Shown in pieces: positions 47,401-59,775 of a stretch of DNA of 64,000 nt (positions within the stretch are counted from its first letter, which is position 1; the number at the start of each line of letters is the position of its first letter). The stretch lies in NCBI GenBank assembly GCA_019925795.1, contig CM034307.1:37349201-37413200 (forward strand), read 5' to 3'. Made by a program: the position numbers and the translations under genes. Source of the stretch: Dendrobium chrysotoxum (Eukaryota > Streptophyta > Magnoliopsida > Asparagales > Orchidaceae). Under the pieces are notes generated by a model that worked only from the letters and a program-made list of their open reading frames with translations, was not told where the DNA came from and did no database searches.

Positions 47401-48552
47401 ATTTTAAAACTACTTTGTATTGAATTTTTTACATTTAAAGAGTCAATTAGCATGCATTACATTAGAAATAAATGTAAAAGAGTCATAATTTTAATTATAT
47501 TTTACTTTCAAGCATCAATTATCCTATATAAGTTAAAGGGCCAATTAGGATCTACTTTAGACGTTAGCCCCAACTCCTCAAAGCTTAAATAATAATGTCC
47601 ATGCCATTCTTTCATTTAAGATTAGATTCATGGATTTTAAGTGCCTAGCTGGTTAGATGACTCCCAAATCAAGGCTGGGGTAAGTGAAGATTTGCACTGC
47701 ATTATTTAAATTTAGGCTACCATTATTCAGTGCCCAAATTAGACTTAAGATCTAGGGTAGACTCAAAATCATAAGTCCCCACCTTCTGGGAACATAATAC
47801 CAACTTTCAAATAAATTATCAACTCAAATAAAAAATTATCTTCAATCTAAAATTCAGAACATAATGCATAAGGTAGGCTGGGTTATCTTTGAAATGTTTC
47901 AAAATCCCAAAGCACCTCCTACTTTTTCTCCTTTGACCTCCAGAAATAAGTACTCCTATTTGATCTATTCCTATTTGAAATTCCAGCTTTAATACATTGA
48001 TACCAATCCTTGAGAATTCTTAAAGAAATTTCTACTATTATTTTAATCGGTAATTTTTGTAGGAAACCCAACTTTCCTATGATGTAATTAATTATGAAGG
48101 CTTGGGCTCATTGGAGATTTAGAATATAGATCAATTTTTAAAAATCAATTAATTTCCTTTGGAAAAATCAAAATCAATGACGATCATTATAGTCATATTC
48201 AATTGATCGATAGTAAATGATATTTTCTTTCCCTGGAGAGATACATCATTTACTATCGTGATTTTGAATATGAAACTAATGATCCCTTTATCCAAATTAT
48301 AATAGTCAAATATAATATAGAACATCATTTTAACCTTTTGGGGTCAAATGTAGTTCTTCTCTTAATTTGACTATCACAATTAGGATAACATTTTTAGTTT
48401 CATTATCTGAACCTAGTAGGAAATAATATCTTTGCCTCCCGAGGCGATATATCATTCATGATGACATGTTCGATTTCAAAATTAAACTTTTATAAATTAA
48501 ATTCTCCCAAAAAAATTTAATTTTCAAACTACTTTTAAAACTCGACAAAATA
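41426..48552 (+). repeat. 3' LTR of G (about 7127 bp)
   Basis: Starts TGTTGACCTCATTTTT and parallels 10561-17535 throughout. A block at about 44903-45150 is absent from the left LTR. The end, AACTCGACAAAATA, is followed by TSD TTACT (48553-48557); the exact last base is uncertain by up to 5 bp because the A-rich end lacks a clean CA. Confidence 0.9.
48182..48284 (+). promoter_or_regulatory. Long hairpin near 3' end of 3' LTR
   Basis: Same hairpin as 17162-17264, here with better pairing (GATAGTAAATGAT / ATCATTTACTATC). A second long stem, ATTATAATAGTCAAAT / ATTTGACTATCACAAT, follows at 48294-48382, and a third (ATATC..GCCTC / GAGGC..ATAT) near 48425-48452. Confidence 0.75.
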
Positions 48553-48557
48553 TTACT

Positions 48558-50340
48558 AATTTTTTATAATTAAATTGATTTTTTATTATTTAATTATCTT
48601 TATTCATTAGGTTTGACTTAAGTTTGACTTTTTGATTTAATTGAGATTTTGGATGTTTTTCAGTTTTAATAAATATTAGACTTAATTTTGATTTCAAAAA
48701 AATTGAATTTGTTTTTTCCTGATTTTTATTTATTTAGTTAAGATTTTATAAACTCACCCAATTAATTTAATTAATTAATGGATTAATTAGGGAATTTTTA
48801 ATTTATGCACTAAATTAACTTCAAAATTCTTAAAATCATTACTAGAGGTCAACAATGACTTCTAAAGATGATTATAAGTGTTTAAAATTATTTAAAATTT
48901 TTATTTATATTTTTAATTAATTTATTTATTTATAGGATTTTTTTAATATTTTAATTACTTTTTATTTTTCAAATTTTTGATGGGGCTTTTAATTTTTCGT
49001 GAAAGAACATTTAATTTGTGACTAAATGAAATTTATTTCACATTTTTACAGTCTAATTTGAATTTATTATGAATTAAAGAAAACTCTAAGTTAATTATGT
49101 ATAATGAACTTGGGTTCCGTGATTGACAGACCAAATGGCCTTTAATTTTCTTGAAATTTGAACCTAAAGTTCACCAGAACCAGAGTTCCATTACCAATAA
49201 ATTTGAGGGCCATTGAAGCTCTCCTAGAGGTTTAATCAATTCATCAATGTAAATGCCACTATACATTTGAGAACTTATTTAAGAAGATCTAACCATTAGA
49301 TTGGGGAAAAATCAATGGCCATCTAACCCTTGAATAATGAATTATCACACCATAAAAAATTAGCTCCTAATGCTCAATGGATTTTCACTTAGGATAATTT
49401 TAAATTTTGGGTCAAATTCTGACCCATAATTTTGTATTGTCTAATTGAAGTCATTCCTCACTTAAAATAGAGGTGAATCATTTTGGACATGTCAACAATA
49501 TGTCCAAGATCATTCCCTATAAGTTTCAAGGCATGGTGAATCATATTTTGAGAATAATTAGAAGAATACCCCAAAAAGTATTCTTAAAATTACTTTTCGT
49601 ACATTAGTAATTTTAATGTCAAACCATAGGGCACTTGTAGTGCTCCTCAAGAAAAATCCAATGAGCCTAAGAACACCTAATTTGGCCAAATGTGTGAGGA
49701 GTTAGGATTTTTAAAGATCAGGTAATTTTCTTTAATTTTATAATCCTATTTACATAGTCAGTCTCACTTTCTATGCGGCACATTTTGATTGGCCAAATAA
49801 TGATTCACAATGATTGTCATGGTTGTTGTTGTAATGAGACATTTATCATTGTTGTTCAATCAAGAATCAGATGGTCACAATTTAAATGGATAAAATCATG
49901 AGATGGATGTATGGATAAAGATATGATGTGATCAAGGATAATGTTTGGAATTAACGGCCCTGATTTTATCTTCAACCTCTTGCACTCTCTCATAGCCATA
50001 AAGGATTCTTTGCAAGATCCAAAAAATCCACCAGACGGATCTTTCTCAAATTTTTTAGAGACCATAATTTTGTATAGAACTTTCAATCAACTATCAGATC
50101 ACATTAGTTTGAAGGTTCTCTTTACATTTGATTAGAGCATACATAAATTGAGCTCGATATTGGAAGATTACCTCAAAGAAGCTTCAATTGGATTGGATGA
50201 TGATCTAATTGTGTTCAACTAACTCCAGGGAATGATCTTACATCAGACTGCAAGGCTGGAGGTCCATTAGATTAGAAGTCATATTTTGGCCAAAAGGATC
50301 TCATCGGAGGTCTCTCAAACTAGTCTAGATGTACTACCCA
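48558..50340 (-). mobile_element. LTR of element D, segment 2
   Basis: On the minus strand this continues LTR D from 10555. It aligns loosely with G's LTR 12790-14880: GATTTTAAGAA..TTTGAAGT, CTAATATTTATTAAAA followed by GTCAAAC, GACCTC..GATG followed by TTGGCC, and CTTGCAGTC. Overlapping small frames at 49856-50135 on both strands are not supported as genes. It ends where copia B begins. Confidence 0.65.
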
Positions 50341-50348
50341 TCGGGTAC

Positions 50349-51667
50349 AACTAAATAGAATGGATTGATTTTGAGGGGACCTTTGCCCATGTAGCTAGAT
50401 TGGAAGCAATTAGAGTGCTACTAGCCTTTGCCTGTTAAAAGGGATTTAAGCTTTTCCAAATGGATGTCAAGAGTACCTTTTTAAATGGGATAATAAAGGA
50501 AGATGTGTTTATAGAGCAACCCCCAAGTTTTGAGAGTTCCCAATTTTCAAATCATGTTTACAAATTAAAAAAGGCCTTGTATGGATTAAAATAGGCACCT
50601 AGAGCTTGGTATGAGAGGCTTAGCACATTCCTACTAGAAAGGAAGTTTATTAAGGGGAGCATAGATACCACCCTTTTTTTAAGGAAAGTATGAGATGATT
50701 TACTCATTGTTCAGATCGATATTAATGATATACTTTTTGGATCTTCTGATAAAAATTTATGTGATAATTTTTTTAAAATAATGAATAAAAATTTTGAGAT
50801 GAGTATGATGAAAGAATTTTCCTGCTTTTTGAGATTTAGTATAAGGCAAATGGATGATGGAACTTTTCTTAATCAATCAAAGTACAATAAGGACATCTTG
50901 AAGAAAAATGAAATGGATAAAGCCAAGCCAATTAACACTCCCATGAGCTCTAATATCTAGTTAGATAAGGCTTCAAATGAAAAATCTATTGATCAAAAGA
51001 AGTATAGACAAATAATTAGATCATTTCTTTACTTGACTGGTAGCCAACCTGATATAATATTTAGTGTTTATTTTTGTGCTAGATTTTAAGCTGATCCTAA
51101 AGAATCCCACCTAACTGTAGTTAATAAAATCCTTAGATATCTCTTATGGACCCCAAACTTAGGAATCAGGTATCCTAGACACAACACTTCTTTTAAAATT
51201 ATTGAATATTCTGATTATGATTTTGTAGGGTATAGGTTGGATAGAAAGAGCACTTCTAGAACTTGTCAATTCATAGGACAGTCCTTAGTCTCCTAGTCTA
51301 GTAGAAAATAAAACTCTATTGCACTTTCCACTATTGAAGCTGAGTATATTGCCTTAGGAAGTTGTATAGCCCAAGTTCTTTGGTTGAAGCAATAAATATT
51401 GATTTAGGATAACCTGTTGGCATAATTTCAGTTCTATGTGATAACACTAGTGCCATCGGCATCTCTAAAAATCCTATCCAACACTCAAGAACCAAACACA
51501 TTTACATAAGGCATCACTTCATTAGGGACCATGTTACCAAAGGAGACATTAAGTTACACCATGTAGCAACTGAAAACCAACTAGCTGACAGATTTACTAA
51601 ACCACTGGCCTTTGACACATTCAACATCTTAAGAACCAGATTGGATATAATTGACATAAATGCATGA
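50349..51667 (+). pseudogene. Copia B RT and RNase H, decayed
   Basis: Collinear with A's pol. RT: ARLEAIRVLLAFAC, FQMDVKSTFLNGIIKEDVF, VYKLKKALYGLK, APRAWYERL, and an active-site region reading IDINDILFGSS in place of YVDD. RH: PDIIFSVYFCARF, HLTVVNKILRYLLWTPNLG, STIEAEYIALGS and a DRFTKPLAFDTF-like end in shifted frame, stop at 51665. More than ten stops. Confidence 0.88.
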
Positions 51668-52965
51668 ATTTGATGATTATTGATTTCTGAATTTTTTGTT
51701 TTTCATTTTTCTTTTATTTTTGTATGATTTGATTATCTGTTTATTTTTTTATTTTTATTCTCTGTTGATTTTCTTTTATTGTTATTATTTACCTAATTTG
51801 GTTATTTCTTTTTATGCGCTTTCCTCTTATTTTTGACTTACTGTTTATTTTCTTCAAAATCAGATCACTGCTCACTACTACCGATAAACTTGATTTTTAA
51901 ATGAGAGTTTTGCCTTATTTTTATTTAGAGGCTTGAAAGCAGTGATTGACTTCTCTAAAATAGTTAAAGGGAAGAAATATTGATGATTATTTTCTCTTCC
52001 TCTAACTCTTTTAATGGTGTATTTTTATTTTGAATAAAAATCTTTTCCAAAATTAAAAAGCTAGACTTTGAAATAGAGATCTTTTTATCTTCCTACAGTA
52101 ATCTTTCTCATATGAGTAGTGTTCCAAATCATTGAATCACTTTCATATTTTCTTAATCAAGTGGTTGCATTTATCATATGAGAATGATTCTATTTTGTGG
52201 ATTATTGTTCCTTATCTAAGAAAGTGATCTTCTTTTCTTCTTTTATATCTGGAAGATAATCTCATAATTGAGAGACTTTTAGAGATTTTGAAAGAAAGGA
52301 AGCTTGCAAAAGATGCGCAAAGTGCGCCAATCAACTGAAAAAAGAGGTACAAAATGAGCCCAACACGAAAAAGATGCGTAATATTCGCCAATAAATTTGA
52401 AAAGATACACAAAGTGTATCAAAAATAAAAAGATGCACAAAGTGCGCCAAATAATTGAAAAAAAAGAAGCACAAAATGAGCCTACAAAGAAATCAGCTTC
52501 CTCCTCTTTTAAATCTTTAAAAAATCTTTAAAAAACTCATATACCACTTAATATATTCAAACACTTGAGAGTGAAAATCATAATTTCTGATTCTCTAATT
52601 TGCAATACTATTTTATCAGCTATTTTTCTGGAATGAAGTATGAAAATATCATGCTTCTTCTCTTTTGAATTAGTTTTTTATTTCAAAGGAATTTGAACCT
52701 GTAAGGTGTCAGAGGTAGGAGTTACAAAAATTAATTTTCCAACTTTTTTGGATTTTAGCTCGTCGATTTCTTTTTATTGGTTTTTAAATTGAAAATTAAG
52801 GAAAATTTTTGATTTGCTGGAGCAGATCAATTTTTAAAAAAAAAATATTTTTGTTGTTGTTTTCCCATTTTATTTCTTTTGGTTTTTCTTTCTTTGCCTT
52901 AATTTTTTTTTTTTATCCCCTAATCATTCCTCTCCATCCTTCATTTTTTTTAATTTTTTGTTCAC
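51668..52965 (+). other. Copia B 3' non-coding region with minisatellite
   Basis: T-rich non-coding DNA. At 52300-52490 it contains the GATGCGCAAAGTGCGCCAA / GCACAAAATGAGCC minisatellite shared with A (23480-23680). No gene supported; the T-rich 63-codon frame at 52809-53000 is low-complexity chance. Confidence 0.65.
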
Positions 52966-53360
52966 ATCATCCTGGACGATCCTCATATCATCCTAGATGA
53001 TATGATCAACTCATCCTCATCATGAACCAACAGCTGATCTAAACTAATTATTGGTGATCGTCCTGGATGATACACCTCATCATCCTGGATGATCCATGTG
53101 GCAATAGTTGGATGACTTGAATTTGGCCCGTCCAATTCATTAATTACATATCATCCTGGATGATCCACCTAATCATCCTAGATGATACTTTACATTAAAA
53201 ATCGTTCAGCATGACTCCTCGGGACGATCATTTGAATCTAATCATCCTAGATGATTTATGATCATCCTGGATGATCAGACCATCTTTTCGACCAATTATC
53301 CAGGACAACATTATTGCTGCAAATCATCCTGGATGATATCACGATTGTCCTAGACGATAT
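52966..53360 (+). promoter_or_regulatory. Internal dyad array upstream of ORF-X (copia B)
   Basis: Many ATCATCCTGGATGAT-type palindromes (CpG-decayed form of ATCGTCC-N-GGACGAT). The first pair has centres 52973 and 52994, 21 bp apart. A CT-rich leader and the ORF-X start (53456) follow, as in copia A. Confidence 0.82.
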
Positions 53361-53455
53361 TTGCAAATCTTTAAATTCAGCCCAAGTTCAAGGTTTTCTT
53401 CACTCCAATCTCTTTCCTCCCTTCATATCCTTCTTCCTTTCAGTTAAACTCACCA

Positions 53456-54574
53456 ATGACCAGTGGCAAATGCTCCAGAATGCTTACTGGAAGCTCCTCA
53501 AGGGGAACTGTGGATCCCCGCTTCACTGATGTAGCAAATCAGCCTGTATATCTTTGATACAAGACTGTTGGCATCACTTCATCTAAAATTGTTAATCCTC
53601 GCACCCTTATATACCCGGTACTTAATTTATTTGCCCATACTACTCTCACCTTCATTCTGACCCATGCAGTTCCCTTTCATTCTAAACTCTTATATGAATT
53701 CTTCGTAAGTCTCCGAATCAACTCTACCAATACTTCACTCCAATCCTATGTAACCAAACGACCTGTAGAGATCACGTATCAGGACTATCATAAACTTCTT
53801 CAACACTCTATCACTGGAGAAAAGCTTCATCTTATTGCCTTAGATCCTGATTTCAACTGGAGGCCAGTTAATCAGGTTCTAAGGAACACTAATGCCCCTT
53901 ACCATGATGGTGCCTCTAGCTCATTGGTTAAAGATGTTAGGACCATCCAACATGTCCTCAGAACTTCCATAATTCCCAAGGCTGGTGACCGGGTTCACAT
54001 TACTCCCTTACTTTCCATCACCACCTACTATATCATGACTCATAAGGAATTCAATGCTACCGATTTTCTCTTTCATTATATTGAGCACTTGACTAGCATT
54101 AGGGATCCTGGACATAGGAGGAAACCAAACTTGGCCCTATGACACATCATTGCTTATGTCCTTATAACCAAGTATAATATTCAGTATCCTACCCCTCCAA
54201 ATTATTCACCCTCCTTCTACACAAATAGCTCATTCCATATCCTTCACAGCACTCATCTCCATTTGGAGCCCGCGGAGGCTGCAGAGGCTGAGGAGGAAGT
54301 TATTCCTGCACATGTTCCTATCTGCCAGCCATCAAAGTTGGATCAGCTAGTGGAGAGATTTAACCAATGGGAGGCCCGCTTTGACTCCTACGTGGTTGTA
54401 CAGGAGCAGCAGCATGCAGAAGATGTTGGTCAATTCAATGTATATGTCACACAGCAGCAACAACAGCACGACCAGGATATAGCCTGGTTTGGATAGCAGT
54501 TTGCCACCATCCATAACCTTTTTCATCCACCACCACCTCCTCCACCACCTGATTAGGGTCCCTCCTACTTTTAG
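53456..54574 (+). pseudogene. ORF-X of copia B
   Basis: Start ATG at 53456 (MTSGKCSR), final stop at 54572-54574. It is the same protein as A's ORF-X: a KLLYEFFVSL segment, an AGDRVHITPLLSITTYYIM block, RYIEHLT-like HYIEHLTSIRDPGHRRKPNLAL (split), an Ala/Glu linker, QWEARFDSYVVVQEQQHAED coiled coil, a QQQQQH run and a polyproline tail. Stops at about 53552, 54140, 54494 and 54553 break it. The frame is otherwise continuous, so selection once held it. Confidence 0.78.
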
Positions 54575-54836
54575 CTTGGTTGATTTTTCTATTTATTTTT
54601 CTGTGATGTTTTGTTTTGTCATTCATCTCTATATTATTATATGTGTTTTCTATTTGTTTTTCTATTTCCACTTTTTTGAGATGTCAAAAGGGGGAGTAGT
54701 GTCAGTGTTGTAATGTTTCGTGCATATTTTAGTGAAATCTGAAATTTTTTATGTTTAATTATTTTTTCTTTGGCATATGTGTTAATCTATTTAATCTACT
54801 TGATTTGAAATAGCCCAACAAATGTTTGCCATCATC
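54575..54836 (+). other. Non-coding tail after ORF-X (copia B)
   Basis: T-rich sequence with an AAAAGGGGGAGTAG block at about 54685-54698, which looks like an upstream duplicate polypurine tract. The true one follows at 54837. Confidence 0.55.
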
Positions 54837-54850
54837 AAAAATGGAGAGAT
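54837..54850 (+). other. Polypurine tract of copia B
   Basis: AAAAATGGAGAGAT immediately before the LTR start TGTTGCAAATC at 54851. Confidence 0.85.
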
Positions 54851-56708
54851 TGTTGCAAATCTGGACTCAAGGATTAGAATTTTTATGATAATAAATATTT
54901 CTATTTATGTTTGATTGCCTAACCTTTCAGGTCCACAAGATCAAGTACAATTCAAGCTAGCTTAAGATCAGATCTGTTTGTGTTCAGATGTAATTTTCCC
55001 TTTCTTGAGTCAAATGTAGTATAATGAATCCCCAAGCTAAGTAACCTTATACACATACACTCAAGGGGAGAATTTTAGTGAGTTAGAGTTTCTGTTCTGT
55101 TTTGATCAAATCATCTTGGGTCATCGTAATATCATCCTGGATGATCCATTAAAAATAGAAACCCTAATTAGGGCAGCCATATTAAGTCGGTCTAATCAAG
55201 CAGATTATCCTGGATGATCCGCCTATCATCCGGGATGATATGCTCAAATCAAAACTTTTCAGCTGCCAAGCTTATATGAGAAGGTTTTTATTTTTTAGGA
55301 TTTTTTTCTAATCATATAAGATGATATACATATCATCCTTGATGATTCATTACAATCATACCTAAATTAGTCAGGTGATTAAGGAAAGTAATTAAGGATT
55401 AATTGATTGATCATATTATCCTAGACGATCGAAAGATCGTCCTAGATGATCAGTTATAAATCCTCATCATCCAAAGTAACTTTCTTAGATGACTCGACCG
55501 ATGTACTAGATGATATGGCCATATTTGTACTAATCATATAGGACGATAGACTTATCGTCCTAGACGATCAGTTATATTGAAATCATCTAGCATAGTTGTC
55601 CTAGACGACCCGACCGATGTACTGGATGATATTGATCATTTTTTAGCATATTATCCTGGACGATCAAGTCATTTTCTACAGATCATCCAGACTTTTCTCC
55701 TGGATGTCCTGAACTATGTGCTGGATGATATTCCTGATTTAGAACTAATCAGCCAGGATGATCGTAGGATCATCCCGGACGATCAGAATAAACCATGTCT
55801 TCTAATCATCTAGAAGAACCAGATCGTCCAAGACAAAAGGGGCTAAGTTACACTGATCATACAAGACGATCGCAGGATCTTCCTGGATGAACTTTGACGG
55901 CAAGTTGAAATTTAGGATTTTTTGAGCCCTTCTATTTAAGCTTTTTTGTTTGTTAATGGAAAGACTTTTTGCTACTGTCCTCACATGAGAGAGTCTTGAG
56001 AGGGAGAGGGAGAGCTTGGGAGAGAGAGAGAGAGAATCTTATGAGGGGAGTTTGTGAGGTGTTCACAAAGATTGCTCCAAGTAAGGATTCAAATCATCTT
56101 CTTTAGTCATCGTCCCTTGTTCCTTGGTGGCTCTGTAGGAAGAATCATCAGCAAGAAGATTGAAGTTCTCTGCCTACTTCAGGAGGAAGATAAAGGAGAT
56201 AAGTTTCTCTACCTACTTCAGGAGGAAGCGAAAGAAGGTAAGGTTCTCTGCCAGCTTCAAGAGGAAGCAAAAGGAGTTTGGATTCTCTGCCTCATCGGGG
56301 TTGGTGAAAAGGAGTTTTTATAAAGGCTTCTCCGCCTTGGTATGGGAGCAGAAGGAGAGTCACTGAGTTTTAGTGCAATACTTGGAGGGGAGGCTCCGGG
56401 GAGTGGATGTAGGTCAAGTTAACTGAACCACTATAAAATCTAGTGTGTTCATTCTTTTACTATTCTATTTTTTAATTTCTGCACTTTATTTTCCTGTGGA
56501 TGATCGTGTGATTAAAGTTACTGTTTTGGTTAATTAATCATCTCCACATCAACGTGCTATTGCATTTATTTTAAAATATTCAAAAAGGTTTTCAAAATCA
56601 TTTTTGCTTAAGAATTTTTAAAACTACCAATTCACCCCCCCCCCCCCCCCTCCTCTTGGTTAGCCTCGGGCTAGTTCATAAGGGCTTAACATCCCTAACA
56701 AACTTTCA
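54851..56708 (+). repeat. 3' LTR of copia B (1858 bp)
   Basis: TGTTGCAAATC to CTTTCA, matching A's and C's LTR ends. U3 carries dyad doublets (centres 55117/55138, 55211/55232, 55318/55339, 55422/55443, all 21 bp, continuing to about 55880). 56165-56320 has four 39-bp repeats. A poly-C run (56635-56650) interrupts the conserved GGTGAATTGG end motif. Confidence 0.9.
56165..56320 (+). repeat. 39-bp tandem repeats in copia LTR leader
   Basis: Units GTTCTCTGCCTACTTCAGGA-like start at 56165, 56204, 56243 and 56282, exactly 39 bp apart (13 codons), keeping one frame open as a repeated LLQEEAKG-type peptide. A has about two units (29640-29700 region, minus strand), and C has three of a diverged 40-bp form. 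Copy number varies between family members. Confidence 0.75.
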
Positions 56709-57143
56709 AATTGTATAATTTCAGTACTTTTATAGTACTTCTTTAGATCGCTCTTAGAGTCAATTCTAAGGGAGACTCGAGAAGTACTCGCTACAATCTT
56801 TAGAGTGTTTAGTCAGTATTTGTTTGAGCAATTCCATATGTTAAGAAAAAGAATTGTAGAGGAGATACATTGATCCTTTTTGGTGATGTAATTCTCTTGT
56901 ATTTGTGTTCTTCTATAATTTTAATGGAAAGAAGTTTGCTTTTCTTTTCTTCCATGTTTGTCTAATTATCTAGTTTTGGATTGATGAAGAAGAGAACATA
57001 TTAAGTACTAATAAAGATTCTTTTGCTTTAAAGTTAAATGATGTTTTCAATATTATCCCTCTCTTTATTTAATGCATATAATGATCATATGTGTAATTAA
57101 AACCTACTGTGATGTATAGCCTTAAGGGAGTAATGCAAGAACA
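56709..57143 (-). mobile_element. LTR of element D, segment 3 (start of LTR)
   Basis: Minus-strand LTR beginning TGTTCTTGCATTACTCCC at 57143, aligned with the start of LTR E (TGTTCCAATATTCC at 62777) over about 430 bp. Shared blocks include GTAATTCTCTTGTAT on the plus strand (56890 and 62520) and an AATGCATA.AATG block (57072 and 62706). Copia B sits at its inner edge. Confidence 0.7.
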
Positions 57144-57160
57144 ATGAACCCCCTTGAGAT
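57144..57160 (-). other. Candidate polypurine tract before LTR D
   Basis: On the minus strand, TCAAGGGGGTTCAT lies directly before LTR start TGTTC, the usual PPT-LTR arrangement. It implies an internal region to its right belonging to the same element. Confidence 0.6.
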
Positions 57161-57199
57161 TGGTCAAGTGCCTCCCTTACCTAGCTTCTAATCAACTAC

Positions 57200-57721
57200 A
57201 TTATATTTTTTAGTAAGAAATGTTTCTTTTTCTTTATCTTGGCCCTTTTCTTTTCCTTCTAATATATGTTTGTCTAACACATGAACTATTGGTTAAGGAT
57301 ATTTATTTTGACCTTGCTATGTTTGTGTTATCAGACGTTGCATTTCTAAAATTTTTATCATCATTTCCTCTATCTTTCTTTCAAACTTATCAATGTGTTC
57401 AACTTTGCTTTTAAGTTAGTTTAAAAATTTTGGGGCTGACTCTGTGGTAAATGGTTCTCCTACTTCTTCCACATGCTATTTATTAGGATTATTATCTTTT
57501 AATAAGGATGCTAAGGTATCCACCATAAATACATTGCTAACCATAGTATCTTCCTCATCATAATCTTTAAACATGTCATCATCTTCAGGATCAAACTCCT
57601 CAATCATCTTTTCCTTCCTCTTTTTCAAAATATATTTGATCTCCTGAACTACATCATCAATGGACTTCTCCTCAATAACCTTAGGATCAATGGGGAGAAT
57701 TTCCATTTCCCCCTTAATCAT
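57200..57721 (-). pseudogene. Ogre ORF1 3' part (element E)
   Basis: An 81-codon open frame (57721-57476), followed by a broken continuation, aligns with G's 31150-31550: LPID, a V.QEIKYILKK stretch, an acidic DDD..DEED run, then FERKIEEMM and PIVH. Only this stretch of the gene is present before the sequence jumps to the polypurine tract, so gag and pol are deleted. Confidence 0.65.
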
Positions 57722-59160
57722 TTCAAGTTTTTTACCTATAACATTTCATTTATTCCATCTATCTTTAGTTTCTGAATGCTCTCACTGCATTCTATGAAGA
57801 TCTCATTCATTGATTTATCAGCCAATGAATCTCCTTCATTAGACACTATATATTCTTGATTCTTAACATCTTCTTTGTTTCCATTACATCTTCATCTCTA
57901 ATTACCTCTGATCTGGTAATTATAAGAGTGGCACACATAGCAGCTCGTTGCACTTCCTCCTTTGTAGATGGTACAATATTGTAAGAGTATGAATGTAACC
58001 TAGTACCATCTAACAAAATGATGGTTCATAACCCAGAATAGGGGGCCTATTGACTTTTATTGGTGATTTCTCATTCATTTCTCTACTCATCTTAGTTGGG
58101 ATAGACTCCTTTTGAGTATATTTATATCTCTTTGCTTTCACACTTACAGCTCTTTTTAATATATTATGCCTACTTTTATCAACTACATTAGTTGTAATGG
58201 GAGATGGTTTTGAAGGCTTTCCTTGATGCAAGGGTGGTTTTCCACTTGGCAAGTAGCTCCAAAAAAACCCTACCAAAACTATCTCCATTGACTTAGTTAA
58301 TGGTTACTGGGGGACTAAGTGATACATATTTAAGACAGATGTAATTTGTTACTTAGCATACTCTTGAATATTCTAGAAGAGTAGGGAGTTAACACTATCA
58401 CTTCATATTTTTCTTCTTTTAAGATTTTTTGTCCAAATGCTAAGATATCATCCCCTTCATATGGCTAAGGTACTCTTTCTTAGTTTCACCCATCTGAGCA
58501 ACACAAGTATGAATTATATTTCTCAAAATTTTGTTCTATTATACCATTCTCTCATCATTTGTCCTTTTCATGCAATAGTCAAAGGGTGCAGTAGAGATTA
58601 TGCTATCCTATGAACAACCGCCTCCCCTTGGGTAGCAGAAAGGGGGTGGAAGTGACTTCCACCAAGGAGAGAAAATGTGGGAGGAATCAGGAGCTCCTCA
58701 CCGGCCTAATTCAACTTGCACTAAGGTTTCAAATTTAGCAGCTTTTCTTGCCTTAAAATTTTCTTTCTAATCCTTCTATTATAATTTATCTTTTGTGTTT
58801 TACTAAAAAAATGGGATAACAAAAGTTGAACTAGTTTGAAACACCAAGGGACTTTCAATTTTACCACTAACTGCAAATTTCAATTTCTTATATTCCCTAA
58901 GAAGAGGTGCAGTGGGTATAGGGGTAACGGCAACTATCTTTTTGGGAATAAGGGTATCAAACCCTGACGCTAAAGCAATCTCTACTAGGAGAACTACCAT
59001 CTGATCATTAACATTTAGATCAATTATCTTAGCTCCATTAACTAACATTACAATGTTCTTAAAACTCATCCCAAACTTGATTATATTTCCGAATCAATTT
59101 TTTTGACAGTGGGATTCTTGTTTTATGAAAAGATCAATTTACCAACAATTTCTTATGATT
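57722..59160 (-). pseudogene. Ogre ORF1 (element E)
   Basis: Two open pieces, 59069-58803 and 58288-58010, plus the broken stretch between them, align with G's ORF1: VNG near the start, a LIPKK block, SKTQKINYNRRI against SKNQRKNYLRRI, and a SPWWKSLPPPF stretch against SPLLKGSHFYP. Lys-rich and basic overall. Function of Ogre ORF1 is unknown. Confidence 0.65.
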
Positions 59161-59516
59161 TAAAGATAACCTTCAATCATTCCTTCTGAAATAATTATTT
59201 TTGATAAATTTTTAAAACTCTAAAAATGATCTGAATATAAATTTGAAATTCTCATTATACTCGTCAAGTTGCGATAGAATGTAGCTACAACATATACCAA
59301 AGAGATTGGAAAGTTATTTTTGAAGGAAATTTTCCACTTGATTGAAATTTGAATTTATTTTTTAGATGATCTAGATTTCATAACCTAACTTATTAGATTT
59401 CAACCAATATCATGCTCCTAAAATCCATGATGCTCAATAAAGTTTTTAAAGAATTAGCATTGCTCTTCTTCTTCTTCTTTTTCCCAGTAACTTGGTGAGC
59501 CCTATTCTTATTAGGA

Positions 59517-59521
<5 letters not shown>

Positions 59522-59605
<84 letters not shown>
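59522..59605 (-). repeat. (CT)n tract in E leader
   Basis: An 84-bp CT microsatellite, (GA)n in the element sense, between primer site (59776-59793) and ORF1. It is the counterpart of 7385-7459. Confidence 0.9.
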
Positions 59606-59608
<3 letters not shown>

Positions 59609-59775
59609 CTCTTTCTCTCTCTCAACCTTCTTAATTTTTAGATGTTGATCACACTTACCGAAGAAGAAAATGACTAAGGTGACCTGTAAGAGAAAGATAC
59701 TCTTAACTTATGATGAACATAAGTATACTACTGATGTAAAATATAAGCCACTACTAAAGATGGAGAGAGGAACTT

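Larger units (their letters stand above)
10561..48552 (+). mobile_element. Ogre/Tat gypsy retrotransposon G (with nested insertions)
   Basis: A Ty3/gypsy element of the Tat/Ogre group. Evidence: about 7-kb LTRs, the primer site TGGCGACTCCGCTAGGGAC directly after the left LTR, an extra ORF1 before gag, order gag-PR-RT-RH-archaeal-type RH-INT, a tandem-repeat 3' UTR, and a polypurine tract before the right LTR. It spans 38 kb only because copia A (11.5 kb) and solo LTR C (1.7 kb) sit inside it; without them and their duplicated target sites it would be about 24.8 kb, the Ogre size range. In one 185-bp stretch I aligned by eye the LTRs differ at roughly one site in eight, so the insertion is old. 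All genes carry stops. Confidence 0.9.
50341..56708 (+). mobile_element. Copia B, 5'-truncated sister of copia A
   Basis: Same family as A but on the plus strand and missing LTR, gag, PR, INT and the start of RT. Order: RT-RH (50349-51667), non-coding with minisatellite and internal dyads, ORF-X, polypurine tract, 3' LTR. Because the 5' end is missing, no target duplication can be read. More stops and CpG loss than A indicate greater age. Confidence 0.9.

Noticed and set aside
49856..50135. Overlapping 64-76-codon frames on both strands before copia B
   Set aside because: They lie in the decayed LTR of element D and match no coding pattern.
53314..55813. Short frames built on ATCATCCTGGATGAT repeats
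   Set aside because: They encode Asp/Ile/Val repeats simply because the dyads are read through. No independent gene.
56635..56650. Poly-C runs here and at 36940-36958 as G-quadruplex elements
   Set aside because: Homopolymer expansion in a conserved LTR motif, differing in length and position among copies. No spaced G-tracts.
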